From: Saccharopolyspora sp. NFXS83 | GTDB lineage: Bacteria > Actinomycetota > Actinomycetes > Mycobacteriales > Pseudonocardiaceae | Reading direction: 5' to 3' | DNA: 64,000 nt | Assembly (NCBI RefSeq): GCF_026241095.1 | Contig: NZ_JAPFGB010000005.1 | Span: 248,001 to 312,000 of the forward strand | Shown here: piece after piece, positions 44,597 through 53,004 of the stretch | Position numbering within the stretch: position 1 is the first letter of the stretch | Layout of the letters: each line of letters begins with the position of its first letter | Translations under genes and position numbers: made by a program | Notes under the pieces: generated by a model | Database searches by the model: none | The model's input: the letters and a program-made list of their open reading frames with translations, nothing else | What the model was told of the DNA's origin: nothing

Positions 44597-45777
44597 GTGC
44601 TGACGGCTCGGTCCTGGTGGTCGGCGCCTCGGCCGCCGGGCTGTCCACCGTCGAGGCGCTGCGCCGCGGCGGTCATGCGGGACCGGTGACGGTGCTCGGC
44701 GCCGAGCGGCACCTGCCCTACGACCGGCCGCCACTGTCGAAGAAGGTCCTGGCCGGCGAGTGGGAGCCGGATCGCGCGCGGCTGCGGCCGGATTCGGCGC
44801 TGTCCGCTCTGGACGCCGAGTTCGTGCTCGCGGACGCGGCGGTCGGCTTCGACGCCGCCACCCGCACCGCGCGCACCGCCTCCGGACGCGAGCTGAGCGC
44901 CGACGCGGTCGTGCTGGCCACCGGCGTGCGCCCGCGGACGCTGCCCGGGGCGGACGGCCTCGACGGCGTCCACGTGCTGCGCACCGCGGAGGACTCGATG
45001 GCACTGCGGGCGGACCTCGTCGCGGCCTCCCGGCTCGTCGTGGTCGGCGAGGGCGTGCTCGGCGCCGAGATCGCGGCGACCGCTCGGGCGATGGGCTTGG
45101 ACGTCACGATGGCCGGGCCGCAACCCGCGCCGATGGCCGGCCTGCTCGGACCGCTGGTCAGCGGCAGGCTCGCCGCGCTGCACGCCGAGCGCGGCGTGGA
45201 ACTGCGGCTCGGCACCGGCGTCGAGGGCGTCACCGGCGAGCACCGCGTGACCGGCGTGCGCCTGGACACCGGCGAGGTGCTGCCCGCCGACGTGGTCGTC
45301 GTCGCGATCGGCGCCGTCCCGGAGACCGAGTGGCTCGCGGGCAGCGGCCTCGAACTCGACGACGGCGTGGTCTGCGACTCGCGGTGCCGCGCCGCGCCCG
45401 GCGTGTACGCCGTCGGCGACGTGGCCCGGTGGTGGGACGAGCGCCTGGATTCCCTGGTGCGCTTGGAGAACCGCACCCACGCCACCGAGCAGGCGGGCGT
45501 GGTGGCCGCGAACATCCTCGGCGCGGACCGCGCCTACTCGCCGGTCCCCTACTTCTGGACCGACCAGCACGACGTCAAGATCCAGGTGCACGGCACCTTG
45601 CCACCGAATGCTGAAGTGTCCGTTGTGGATGGTGATCTCGACGGCGGCAGGTTCGTGGCGCGCTACCGGCAGGACGGCCGCACCACCGGCGTGCTCGGCT
45701 GGAACATGGCCAAGCAGACCAGGATCCGCCGCCAGGAGATCGTCGACGCCTTGACCGAACCCGCCGCGCTGCGCTGA
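44593..45777 (+). CDS. FAD-dependent ferredoxin reductase
   Basis: NAD(P)H:ferredoxin reductase of 394 residues in the putidaredoxin-reductase class: FAD motif VVGASAAGLSTVEALRR, LPYDRPPLSKKVLAG, LATGVRPRTLPG, NADH-binding VVGEGVLGAEIAATAR, and the C-terminal FAD motif GVYAVGDVARW followed by ENRTHATEQAG. GTG 44593 overlaps the ferredoxin stop (GTGA). It passes electrons from NAD(P)H to the preceding ferredoxin and on to the P450. Confidence 0.93.
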   Translation: MSADGSVLVVGASAAGLSTVEALRRGGHAGPVTVLGAERHLPYDRPPLSKKVLAGEWEPDRARLRPDSALSALDAEFVLADAAVGFDAATRTARTASGRELSADAVVLATGVRPRTLPGADGLDGVHVLRTAEDSMALRADLVAASRLVVVGEGVLGAEIAATARAMGLDVTMAGPQPAPMAGLLGPLVSGRLAALHAERGVELRLGTGVEGVTGEHRVTGVRLDTGEVLPADVVVVAIGAVPETEWLAGSGLELDDGVVCDSRCRAAPGVYAVGDVARWWDERLDSLVRLENRTHATEQAGVVAANILGADRAYSPVPYFWTDQHDVKIQVHGTLPPNAEVSVVDGDLDGGRFVARYRQDGRTTGVLGWNMAKQTRIRRQEIVDALTEPAALR

Positions 45778-45780
45778 CGG

Positions 45781-45808
45781 GCCGCCGCGCACCGGCACGC
45801 CCGGCGGC
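45781..45808. terminator. possible hairpin terminator after the P450 operon
   Basis: GCCGCCG (45781-45787) / CGGCGGC (45802-45808), a 7-bp GC stem 4 nt after the reductase stop. Confidence 0.4.
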
Positions 45809-45914
45809 GGACGTTCCTCGATCGGCGTCCGCTGAGCTGCTCCGCAGGTGCTGAGGTGATCGAAAACCGCCTCGGGCGCGGCGTGCCGGTGGTCCGTTCG
45901 GGCAGGCCGACCTC

Positions 45915-45927
45915 TACCATTCCGCGG
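45915..45927 (+). promoter_or_regulatory. -10 element implying a leaderless lexA-like mRNA
   Basis: TACCAT at 45915-45920 with 7 nt to GTG 45928. A -10 hexamer normally lies about 7 nt before the transcription start, so the mRNA would begin at the start codon. No ribosome-binding site is seen here. Confidence 0.4.
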
Positions 45928-46590
45928 GTGACCACCTACGACGATCTTGACCCGTTCGAGCAACTGGACGCCTCCTCGCTGCCGCTGCGCCAGCAGCGGA
46001 TCCTGGCGACGATCCGGGACCGGGTGGTCCGCGACGGGTATTCGCCCAGCACCAGGCAGATCGGCGAGGCCGTCGGCCTGCGGTCCTCCTCCTCGGTGTC
46101 CAAGCACCTCGCGAGCCTGGAGGAGAAGGGCTTCCTGCGGCGCAGCGAGACGGTGTCGCGACCCATCGACGTGCGCGCGTTCCTGCGGGGTTCCTCGGCC
46201 GAGCGCTCCGACGAGGACTCGGTGACGGTGCCCGTGGTCGGCGACATCGCCGCCGGGACGCCCATCGCGGCCGACGAGCACGTGGACGACACGCTCCGGT
46301 TGCCCCGCGAGTTCGCCGGGCGAGGCACCGTGTTCGCGCTGCGCGTGCGCGGCGACTCCATGATCGACGCCGCGATCTGCGACGGCGACACCGTGATCGT
46401 GCGCCAGCAGCCGGAGGCGCACTCCGGCCAGATCGTCGCCGCGCTGCTCGACGACGAGGCGACGGTGAAGGTCTACCGCCGCCGCAACGGCCACGTGTAC
46501 CTCGAACCGCGCAACTCCGCCTACGAGGTCATCGACGGCGACCACGCCACGATCCTCGGCACGGTGGTCTCGGTCCTCCGCAGCGTCTGA
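45928..46590 (+). CDS. lexA: LexA-family SOS repressor
   Basis: Repressor with autoproteolytic domain, 220 residues from GTG 45928. N-terminal winged helix (RQQRILATIRDRVVRDGYSPSTRQIGEAVGL then SSSVSKHLASLEEKGFLRR), Ala-Gly cleavage site in VGDIAAGTPIAA, catalytic Ser in RGDSMIDAAICDGD and Lys in ATVKVYRR. It should cleave itself on RecA filaments. I see no SOS box upstream, which is odd for a housekeeping LexA, so this may be a paralogue. A longer frame from 45856 also exists; GTG 45928 is preferred because of the -10 spacing. Confidence 0.88.
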   Translation: MTTYDDLDPFEQLDASSLPLRQQRILATIRDRVVRDGYSPSTRQIGEAVGLRSSSSVSKHLASLEEKGFLRRSETVSRPIDVRAFLRGSSAERSDEDSVTVPVVGDIAAGTPIAADEHVDDTLRLPREFAGRGTVFALRVRGDSMIDAAICDGDTVIVRQQPEAHSGQIVAALLDDEATVKVYRRRNGHVYLEPRNSAYEVIDGDHATILGTVVSVLRSV

Positions 46591-46696
46591 AGCCCCTCCT
46601 GCCCGCGACCTGCGCAGCGGATCCGGTCGCGGAACCCCAGCGCTCGTCTTCGATCTCCCGTCCCGGCGTGCGCCTGGGGTTCGTGATCGTCGTCCT

Positions 46697-46843
46697 GTCA
46701 GCGGCGAAGCCGCTGAGCAGTGACCACCCACCAACCGGCACCGCCGCGGGTTCTCAACGGCTTCCTCGCGAGGACGGCGTTTTTCCTCGTGGCGGAGCCA
46801 CTGGGAAAGCGATCCCGCAGCGAGGAAGCCGCTGAGGTTCCGC
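46697..46843 (+). repeat. dispersed palindromic repeat, copy 7 (reference copy)
   Basis: Best preserved copy, plus orientation, between the convergent lexA-like and permease genes. Leading hairpin CAGCGGCGAAGCCGCTG; main stem CTCAACGGCTTCCTCGC (46753-46769) against GCGAGGAAGCCGCTGAG (46820-46836) with one mismatch; apical hairpin GTGGC-gga-GCCAC (46789-46801) extended by TTTCC/GGAAA. Closing GGTTCC follows the right arm. Confidence 0.88.
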
Positions 46844-46879
46844 GATCCGACCCTTGCGCAGAACGGGGACGAGGGGCTC

Positions 46880-48964
46880 TCAGCGGTTTCGGGAGAGCAG
46901 CCAGATGAAGTACGGGGCTCCGATCAGGGCCGTCATCAGGCCCGCGGGGAGCTGGTCCGGCGCGATGGCGGTGCGACCCAAGGTGTCCGCCGCGCACACC
47001 AGGATGCCGCCCAGCAGTGCCGCCACGGGGAGCACTCGGGAATGCCGCCTGCCCACGATCGCGCGCGCCGCGTGCGGAGCGACCAGCCCGACGAACGCGA
47101 GCACCCCCACTCCCGCCACGGCGGTGCCGGTCAGCAGGACCGCGCACGCGAGCAGCAGCAACCGCGCCTTCGGCACCGGCACGCCCAGCACCCGCGGCGT
47201 CTCGTCGTCCACCGACAGCAGGTCCAGCTCGCCGCGGGCCCGGATCAGGACCGGGATCAGCAGCAGCAACGCCAGCGCCATCGGCACCAGGTGCTCGTAG
47301 GTCCGCCCGTACGTCGAACCACCCAGCCAGGTCAGCGCCTTCGTCTCGTTCCACGGGTCGGACAGCGTGATCAGCAGCGTCACCAGCGCCTGGGTGCCCG
47401 CTTGCGCGCCGAAGCCGATCAGCACCAGGCGCTCGCCCGCGAACCCGCCCTTCGCCGCCATCGCGAACACCACGGCCGTCGCCACGGCGGCACCGACGCC
47501 CGCGCCGCTCGCCTGGATCCAGAAGCCCGCGCCGGACCACAGCGTGATCACGGTGACCGCGCCGACGCCCGCGCCTCCGGCGACGCCGATGATGCCCGGA
47601 TCCGCCAGCGGATTGCGCGCCACCGCCTGGATCACCGCACCGGCCAGCGCCAGCGCGGCACCGGCCAGCAACGCGGCGACCACTCGCGGCACCCGGTTCG
47701 CCAGCACGCTGGTGACGACCGGCCCGGCCTGCCCGGTCAACCAGTTCGCCAGGTCGCCCAGCAGCAGCAAGGTGTCGCCGAGCAGCACCGACCCCGTCAC
47801 CACCCCGGCCGCCGCGAGCACCAGCCCGCCGACGACCAGCCGGTGGCGCAGGGCCGTGACCCCGCCCCGGACACCGGCGGCGGGCGGTTCCGCCGACGTG
47901 GCGGTGACCCGGATGTTGCGGCACAGCACCATCAGGAAGACCGCGCCGAGCAAGGTCGTCGCCACGCCGGTCGGGACCTCCAGCGCTCCTTGCGCACCGA
48001 TCACGGCGCGCAGCAGCACGTCCGCGGCCAGCAGCAGCACCACTCCGGTGGCGCCGGAGATCGGGATCAGCGCCGCGTGCCGGTGCAGGCCGGGCACCTG
48101 GTTCGCCAGCAGGCGCACCAGCGCGGGCGCGGCCAGCCCGACGAAGCCGACCGGTCCCGCCAAGGTCACCGCCGACGCCGCGAGCAGCACCGCCAGCGCG
48201 ATCGACGCGAACCGGATCCGCCCCACGTGGACGCCGAGGCTCCGCGCGTGGTCGTCACCCAGGTAGACCAGGTCGAGCCGGCGGGCGATCGCGAGCAGCG
48301 CCACCACCGCGACGCCGATCACCGGCGCCAGCGTCCGCACCCCGTCGAGCCCGGTCTGGCCCAGCGAGCCGGAACCCCAGGCGAACAGCCCGCGGGTCTC
48401 CTGGTCGAACAGCAGCAGCAGGATCCGAGTCAGGGACGTCATCGCGAAGGCGGTCGCGGTGCCCGCCAGCACCAGCCGCACGATGCCGGTGCCGCCGAGC
48501 CCGGACAGCGAGATCACCAGCAGCGCCGCCCCCAGCCCTCCGGCGAACGCGATGCCCGTCGTCCCCAGCAGCGGCAGCGCGGTGCCGAACGCCGCGACCG
48601 CGACGATCGCCAGGTGCGCGCCGGCGTCCACGGCCAGCGTGTCCGGGGACGCCATCACGTTGCGCGCCACCGATTGCAGCACCGAACCCGCCACGCCGAG
48701 CGCGCTCCCCACCAGCAGCGCCGTCAGCAATCTCGGCAGCCGGGACTCGACGACGACCGCGGCGGCCGAGTCGGTCCCGCCGCCGAACACCCACCGCAGC
48801 ACGTCGGCGACGTCCACCGAGGAGGTCCCCTGGGTGAGGTGCACCGCGGAACCCAGCACGACGAACGCGCCCAGCACGAGCACCAGCAGCACCAGCCGCG
48901 CGCTCCGGCGCACCGGTGCGGCCGGAGCGGCGGGCGGGCGGATCAGGGTCTTGCCACCGTTCAC
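46880..48964 (-). CDS. iron-siderophore ABC permease, tandem-fused FecCD
   Basis: Membrane permease of 694 residues, two FecCD domains in one chain (about 20-345 and 365-690), as in FhuB, forming the whole transmembrane channel. Each half has the family hallmarks: RLPRLLTALLVGSALGVAGSVLQSVARN / RVPRVVAALLAGAALALAGAVIQAVARN, and the coupling-helix region GPVGFVGLAAPALVR / GVLAFVGLVAPHAAR. Last gene of the importer operon, 7 bp after the binding protein. Confidence 0.93.
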   Translation of the reverse strand: MNGGKTLIRPPAAPAAPVRRSARLVLLVLVLGAFVVLGSAVHLTQGTSSVDVADVLRWVFGGGTDSAAAVVVESRLPRLLTALLVGSALGVAGSVLQSVARNVMASPDTLAVDAGAHLAIVAVAAFGTALPLLGTTGIAFAGGLGAALLVISLSGLGGTGIVRLVLAGTATAFAMTSLTRILLLLFDQETRGLFAWGSGSLGQTGLDGVRTLAPVIGVAVVALLAIARRLDLVYLGDDHARSLGVHVGRIRFASIALAVLLAASAVTLAGPVGFVGLAAPALVRLLANQVPGLHRHAALIPISGATGVVLLLAADVLLRAVIGAQGALEVPTGVATTLLGAVFLMVLCRNIRVTATSAEPPAAGVRGGVTALRHRLVVGGLVLAAAGVVTGSVLLGDTLLLLGDLANWLTGQAGPVVTSVLANRVPRVVAALLAGAALALAGAVIQAVARNPLADPGIIGVAGGAGVGAVTVITLWSGAGFWIQASGAGVGAAVATAVVFAMAAKGGFAGERLVLIGFGAQAGTQALVTLLITLSDPWNETKALTWLGGSTYGRTYEHLVPMALALLLLIPVLIRARGELDLLSVDDETPRVLGVPVPKARLLLLACAVLLTGTAVAGVGVLAFVGLVAPHAARAIVGRRHSRVLPVAALLGGILVCAADTLGRTAIAPDQLPAGLMTALIGAPYFIWLLSRNR

Positions 48965-48971
48965 CGCGCGG

Positions 48972-49949
48972 TTACGCCTTCAGGGCGGCGACGGCGGCGT
49001 CGACGTACTGCGCCATGGAGCGGGGACCGCCGAACATCCACAGCGAATCGGGGAAGCGGTGCACCTTGCCGCCGCGCACGAACGGCAGGCCCTCCCAGAT
49101 CGCGTTGCCCGCGAGCTCGTCCGCGTACGGGTCGCTCTGGGCGCTCGCCCCGTACCAGAACCGCACGTCCGGCAGCGCGGTCAAGCCCTCCACGTCGGCC
49201 CGCGCGAGTCCGTACGCCGGGTCGCCCGCCATCGGCCACGCGTTGCGCAGGCCGATGCGCTCGAACACGTCGGACACGAGCGAGCCCGCGGCGAACGGCC
49301 GGATGCTCACCGCCCCCGAGGTCACGTAGGCGTCGGAGAACGCGACCGGCTCGCCGAGCGCACCCGCCCGTTCCACCGCGGCCCGCCCCTCGGCGATCTT
49401 CGCGTCGAACTCGGACCGCAGCTGCGCCGCCCGGCCCTCGGTGCCGGTGGCCTGGGCGATCATGTCCACGTTCCGGAACATGGCGCCGATCGAGCCCTTC
49501 GCGTCGCCGCCCTTGATGACGATCACCGGCGCCACCGATTCGACCTGCTCCAGCGCGCCTTCGGTCAAGCTGTCGGTGACGACCACCAGATCCAGGTCCA
49601 GCGAGCTGAGCGTGTCGATGCTCGGCTCTCCCCGAGTGCCGATGTCGGTGGAGGTCCCGTCCAGCGGAGCCGCGCTCACCCACTCGCCATAACCGTCCAC
49701 ATCGGACACGCCGACCGGCGTCACGCCGAGCGACACGAGGCTTTCGGTGCCGTTCCACTCGGTGGCCGCGACCCGCTTTGCCGGCCCGTCGAGCGTGACC
49801 TCCTTGCCGCGGGCGTCGACGATCGTCGCCATCGGCTCGCCGCCGCTCGCGGGCGCGTCGGCGCCACCTGCTTGCTCGGTGGTGCCGCAGCCTGCCGCGA
49901 ACAGCGCGACGACCGCGGCCAGCCCGATGATCGCACGGGTGCTGCGCAT
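48972..49949 (-). CDS. iron-siderophore substrate-binding lipoprotein
   Basis: Extracytoplasmic receptor of 325 residues. The lipoprotein signal ends ALFAAGC. Mature part is a FhuD/FepB-type fold: VTLDGPAKRVAATEWNGTESLVSLGVTPVGVSD, SIDTLSSLDLDLVVVTDS, and APVIVIKGGD. It delivers a ferric siderophore to the fused permease. ATG 49949 has AGGAGAG upstream. The gap to the ATPase gene is 37 bp, so ATPase, receptor and permease form one operon. Confidence 0.93.
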   Translation of the reverse strand: MRSTRAIIGLAAVVALFAAGCGTTEQAGGADAPASGGEPMATIVDARGKEVTLDGPAKRVAATEWNGTESLVSLGVTPVGVSDVDGYGEWVSAAPLDGTSTDIGTRGEPSIDTLSSLDLDLVVVTDSLTEGALEQVESVAPVIVIKGGDAKGSIGAMFRNVDMIAQATGTEGRAAQLRSEFDAKIAEGRAAVERAGALGEPVAFSDAYVTSGAVSIRPFAAGSLVSDVFERIGLRNAWPMAGDPAYGLARADVEGLTALPDVRFWYGASAQSDPYADELAGNAIWEGLPFVRGGKVHRFPDSLWMFGGPRSMAQYVDAAVAALKA

Positions 49950-49986
49950 GTCTCTCCTGCCTTGCAGTGGTGACCGGCGACGCCGG

Positions 49987-50826
49987 TCAAGCCGATGGGA
50001 TGCGGACGCCGGAGGAGTTGAACCGGCCGACGGCGCGAGTGCGGATGCGCCCGCCCTCCGGATCGGCCTCCACGTCCACCTGGATGCCGTAGGCGCGGGT
50101 GAGGTTCACCGAGGTGAGCACGTCGCGAGGGGCTCCTTCCGCGGTGACCTGGCCGTCTTCCAGCAGCAGCAACCGGTCCGCGACGGCGGCGGCCTGGTCG
50201 AGGTCGTGCAGCACCACACCGACGCCGACGCCGTGCTGATCGGCGAGGTCGCGGATCACGTCGAGGATCTCCACCTGGTAGCGCAGGTCGAGGAAGGTGG
50301 TCGGCTCGTCGAGCAGCAGGAGTTCGGTGTCCTGCGCCAGGCAGCTCGCCAGCCACACCCGCTGCGCCTGCCCACCGGAGAGGGCCTGCACCGGCCGGTC
50401 GGCGATCGCGGCGAGCCCGGTCAGCGCCATCGCGCGCTCCACCGCCTCCGGCCCCTCCGGATCTCGCCCGCCCCAGCGGGACCGGTGCGGGTGGCGCCCG
50501 AACTCGACGAGCTCCCGCACGCTCAGCCCGCCCGGCGCCGTCCGCTGCTGCGACAGCAGCGTGATCCGGCGGGCGAGTTCTTTGCCGGACAGCGCCCGCA
50601 GTTGGGCACCGTCGGCGAAGGCGACCTCACCGGCGGTCGGCGGGTGCAGCCTGGCGAGGGCGCGCAGCAACGTCGACTTCCCGCTGCCGTTCGGACCGAT
50701 CAACGCGGTGACCGCACCCGCGTCGAGCGAGATCGACGCCGCGCGCACCACGACGTCACGCCCGTAGGCGACGTCGACCTCACGGGCGCGCACCCCGGCC
50801 GCGAACTGCGAAGGAGTCAAGGACAC
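49987..50826 (-). CDS. iron-siderophore ABC transporter ATPase
   Basis: FepC/FhuC-type ATPase of 279 residues: Walker A GPNGSGKST, Q-loop LLSQQRTAPGGLSVRELVEFGRHPHRS, signature LSGGQAQRV, Walker B LLLLDEPTTFLD, H-loop VLHD. First gene of the importer operon. The iron box directly upstream indicates repression by an iron-loaded DtxR/IdeR-type regulator. Confidence 0.95.
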   Translation of the reverse strand: MSLTPSQFAAGVRAREVDVAYGRDVVVRAASISLDAGAVTALIGPNGSGKSTLLRALARLHPPTAGEVAFADGAQLRALSGKELARRITLLSQQRTAPGGLSVRELVEFGRHPHRSRWGGRDPEGPEAVERAMALTGLAAIADRPVQALSGGQAQRVWLASCLAQDTELLLLDEPTTFLDLRYQVEILDVIRDLADQHGVGVGVVLHDLDQAAAVADRLLLLEDGQVTAEGAPRDVLTSVNLTRAYGIQVDVEADPEGGRIRTRAVGRFNSSGVRIPSA

Positions 50827-50836
50827 AGCCGTACAC

Positions 50837-50855
50837 TAAAGACAGGCTTACCTAA
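50837..50855 (-). promoter_or_regulatory. iron box (DtxR/IdeR/DmdR type)
   Basis: TTAGGTAAGCCTGTCTTTA on the minus strand, 10 bp before the ATPase start. It matches most of the TTAGGTTAGGCTnACCTAA consensus, strongest in the first half. Operon expression should rise when iron is scarce. Confidence 0.8.
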
Positions 50856-50951
50856 CTCACAAGAGTGTCAACCGGCACAATCCCGACAACCACGCCCAGC
50901 AGCGACCCGCTCACGGAACGAACCCGCCCGGAACCCCCTGCCGCCAAGCAC

Positions 50952-51036
50952 CACGCGGCGAAGCCGTGCAGTAGGCGAGCGAAGCGAAGCCTGCCTTGCG
51001 GCCGAAGGCCGTGCCTGTATGCGCGAAGCGCATAGC
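50952..51036. repeat. array of GAA-loop mini-hairpins
   Basis: Four short hairpin-like units in 85 bp: CGGC-GAA-GCCG, GCGAGC-GAA-GCGAAGC, CGGCC-GAA-GGCCG and ATGCGC-GAA-GCGCAT. Three are perfect stems and all have the same GAA loop closed by C-G. The leading hairpin of the dispersed repeat (AGCGGC-GAA-GCCGCT) has the same design, and this array sits where that hairpin would be in copy 8. Confidence 0.6.
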
Positions 51037-51056
51037 CCACGTCGAAAAGCCGCCCA

Positions 51057-51158
51057 CCCGCGGGTTCTCAGCGGCTTCCTCGCGAGGACAGCTCTTTCCC
51101 TCGTGGCGGAGCCACTCGGGAAAAAGATCCCGCAGCGAGAAGACAGCTGAGGTTCCGC
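51057..51158 (+). repeat. dispersed palindromic repeat, copy 8
   Basis: Copy 8, plus orientation, in the 354-bp gap between the importer promoter and the multicopper oxidase stop. Left arm CTCAGCGGCTTCCTCGC and apical hairpin GTGGCGGAGCCAC are intact, but the right arm has changed to GCGAGAAGACAGCTGAG and pairs poorly. The rest of the gap holds the iron box and the mini-hairpin array. Confidence 0.8.
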
Positions 51159-51180
51159 CGACCACCCGAGCAAAACGAGC

Positions 51181-53004
51181 TCAACCCCCCCGATAAGACT
51201 CGTGACCGTGGCCGCCTCTGTGGGGGTGGAATTCCGCTACTTCGGCCGGGTGGACGACGAAGGGGCGCATCATGCCTTCGTCCTCGTGGTCGAGGATGTG
51301 GCAGTGGTACATGAACTGGCCGGTGGATTCGCCGAAGCGGCCGAGCACGCTGACCCATTCGCCGCCGGCGACGACAGTGGTGTCCTTCCTGCCGTGTTCG
51401 TGCTGCTCCAGCGGGATGTCGGTGAATCCGGTGGCCGGTGAGGTGGTGCCGCCGAGCGCCACGTCGAAGTCCGGGGTGAAGCCGCGGCGGGCGACGACCT
51501 GGAACTGCACCAGGTGGATGTGCACGGGGTGCGCCGGGCCGCCGAAGTGGATGAAGTTCCACTCCACGGTGCTGCCGTGCTTGACGAAGATGCTCACGGT
51601 GTCGTCGAACAGCGACGCGACCTGCTGGAACGTCCTGGTTCGCCCGGTGCGGGGGTCGGTGACCTGGACGATGTTCTGCGCGGGCAGCGGTGGGATCTCG
51701 CCGTCGAGCTCCCGCAGTTCCCACATCTGCGGGTGCGCCATGCCCGCCGTGCCCGGTGGCACCAGGGCGATCCACACCTGGTCGTGCTCGTCCGGCACAT
51801 GCGCGAGCCGGAGCGGCTCGGCGGGCAGCGACTCCGGCAGGCCGACCGCACCGCGACCGGGGCGCCCCTGCACGCGGAACTGCATGATGTCGGGTTCGAG
51901 GGCGGCGTTCGCCTCGGTGTTCGTCAGCCGCAGCGAACGGCCGCGGAGACCGTCCCGGCCGAAGTCGATGGCGAGGTCGGCGCGTTCCGCCGGTGCCAGC
52001 ACCAGTCCCGCCTCGGGCAGCGGGACCGGGCGGGGCAGCAGTCCGCCGTCGGTGCCGATCACCCGCACCGCGTCGTTCTCCGAACCGCCGTCCTCGTTGA
52101 TGAGGTTCAGCCGGTAGAACCGCGCGTTGGAGGTGTTGGCCAGCCGGAAGCGGTAGGTGTCCCGTTCGACGTCCAGGTGTGGCCAGATCACACCGTTGAC
52201 CAGGGTGAACGGGCCGGTGAACGGCACCAGTGCGGTGCCGATCGCGTCGACCTTGAACAGCAGCTGCCCGGTCGGGTTCCCGTCCGCGTCCGCGTCGAGG
52301 TTGCGGTCGCAGATCAGCAGCGGGATGTCGTGGTCGTCGGGCAGGCCCAGCGCCTTCTCCCGTTCGTCACGGATCCGGTACGCGCCGAACAGTCCCACGT
52401 GGACGTTCCAGCGGGTGATGGCCATCGCGTGGTCGTGGTACCAGAGGCTCGCGGCGGGCTGCCGGTTCGGGTACTCGACGAGCTGGGAATGCCCGCGCAG
52501 CACCGCGTTGTGCGCCCAGCCGTCGCTGCCGCCGTTCGCGTCGGCGCCGTGCAGGTGCGTCACCAGCCAAGCGGGCACGTCCGGGACGCCGTCGATGTGA
52601 GCCGCGCCGCCGGCGGGGCTCCCGTCCGGATTCCGCGGGTAGCCGGGATTGTTCGACGACAGTTCCGCCGGAGGTGTTCCGGCGGGCGCCAGCGGTACCC
52701 GGACCGCGACGAGCGGCATGGTGCCGGTGACGTCGTTGGTCCAGGACACGCGCAGCCGCTGATCCCGCTCGACTTCGATGGTCGGCCCGGGGAAGTGCCC
52801 GTCGTAGGCCCACAGCACGGTTTCCGGCAGTTGACCGTGCAGCCGCACGCGGGTCGTGACGGCGCGCACCGTCAGCTCCGCATCGCGTCCGCGCGGGCGG
52901 CGCACGGGTGGCACCGGGAGCGGATCCAGGAACTTCGTCAGGCCGAACGTCGGCCCGCCGTCCACCGGCTCCGCCACCTCGGGTCGCGTCGACGACTTCG
53001 CCAT
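51181..53004 (-). CDS. multicopper oxidase (phenoxazinone synthase/CotA-like)
   Basis: Copper enzyme of 607 residues that oxidises phenols or aminophenols with reduction of O2 to water. All four copper-ligand motifs are present: HLHGA, WYHDHAM, HPVHIHLVQF and YHCHILDHEDEGMM; the last also supplies the type 1 Cys and a Met axial ligand. The three-cupredoxin size matches phenoxazinone synthase and bilirubin-oxidase-like enzymes. No clear Sec or Tat signal peptide, so it may act in the cytosol. ATG 53004 is chosen because GGGGGA precedes it; GTG 53019 is the alternative. Confidence 0.92.
   Translation of the reverse strand: MAKSSTRPEVAEPVDGGPTFGLTKFLDPLPVPPVRRPRGRDAELTVRAVTTRVRLHGQLPETVLWAYDGHFPGPTIEVERDQRLRVSWTNDVTGTMPLVAVRVPLAPAGTPPAELSSNNPGYPRNPDGSPAGGAAHIDGVPDVPAWLVTHLHGADANGGSDGWAHNAVLRGHSQLVEYPNRQPAASLWYHDHAMAITRWNVHVGLFGAYRIRDEREKALGLPDDHDIPLLICDRNLDADADGNPTGQLLFKVDAIGTALVPFTGPFTLVNGVIWPHLDVERDTYRFRLANTSNARFYRLNLINEDGGSENDAVRVIGTDGGLLPRPVPLPEAGLVLAPAERADLAIDFGRDGLRGRSLRLTNTEANAALEPDIMQFRVQGRPGRGAVGLPESLPAEPLRLAHVPDEHDQVWIALVPPGTAGMAHPQMWELRELDGEIPPLPAQNIVQVTDPRTGRTRTFQQVASLFDDTVSIFVKHGSTVEWNFIHFGGPAHPVHIHLVQFQVVARRGFTPDFDVALGGTTSPATGFTDIPLEQHEHGRKDTTVVAGGEWVSVLGRFGESTGQFMYHCHILDHEDEGMMRPFVVHPAEVAEFHPHRGGHGHESYRGG

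Noticed and set aside
46697-46843. Repeat copy 7 as a simple Rho-independent terminator
   Set aside because: It does lie between convergent genes, but other copies of the same element lie in divergent or promoter-proximal gaps and none has a T-run, so terminator is not a sufficient description.
50952-51158. CRISPR array
   Set aside because: The short hairpins differ in sequence and spacing, there are no direct repeats of 24-37 bp with unique spacers, and no cas genes are present.
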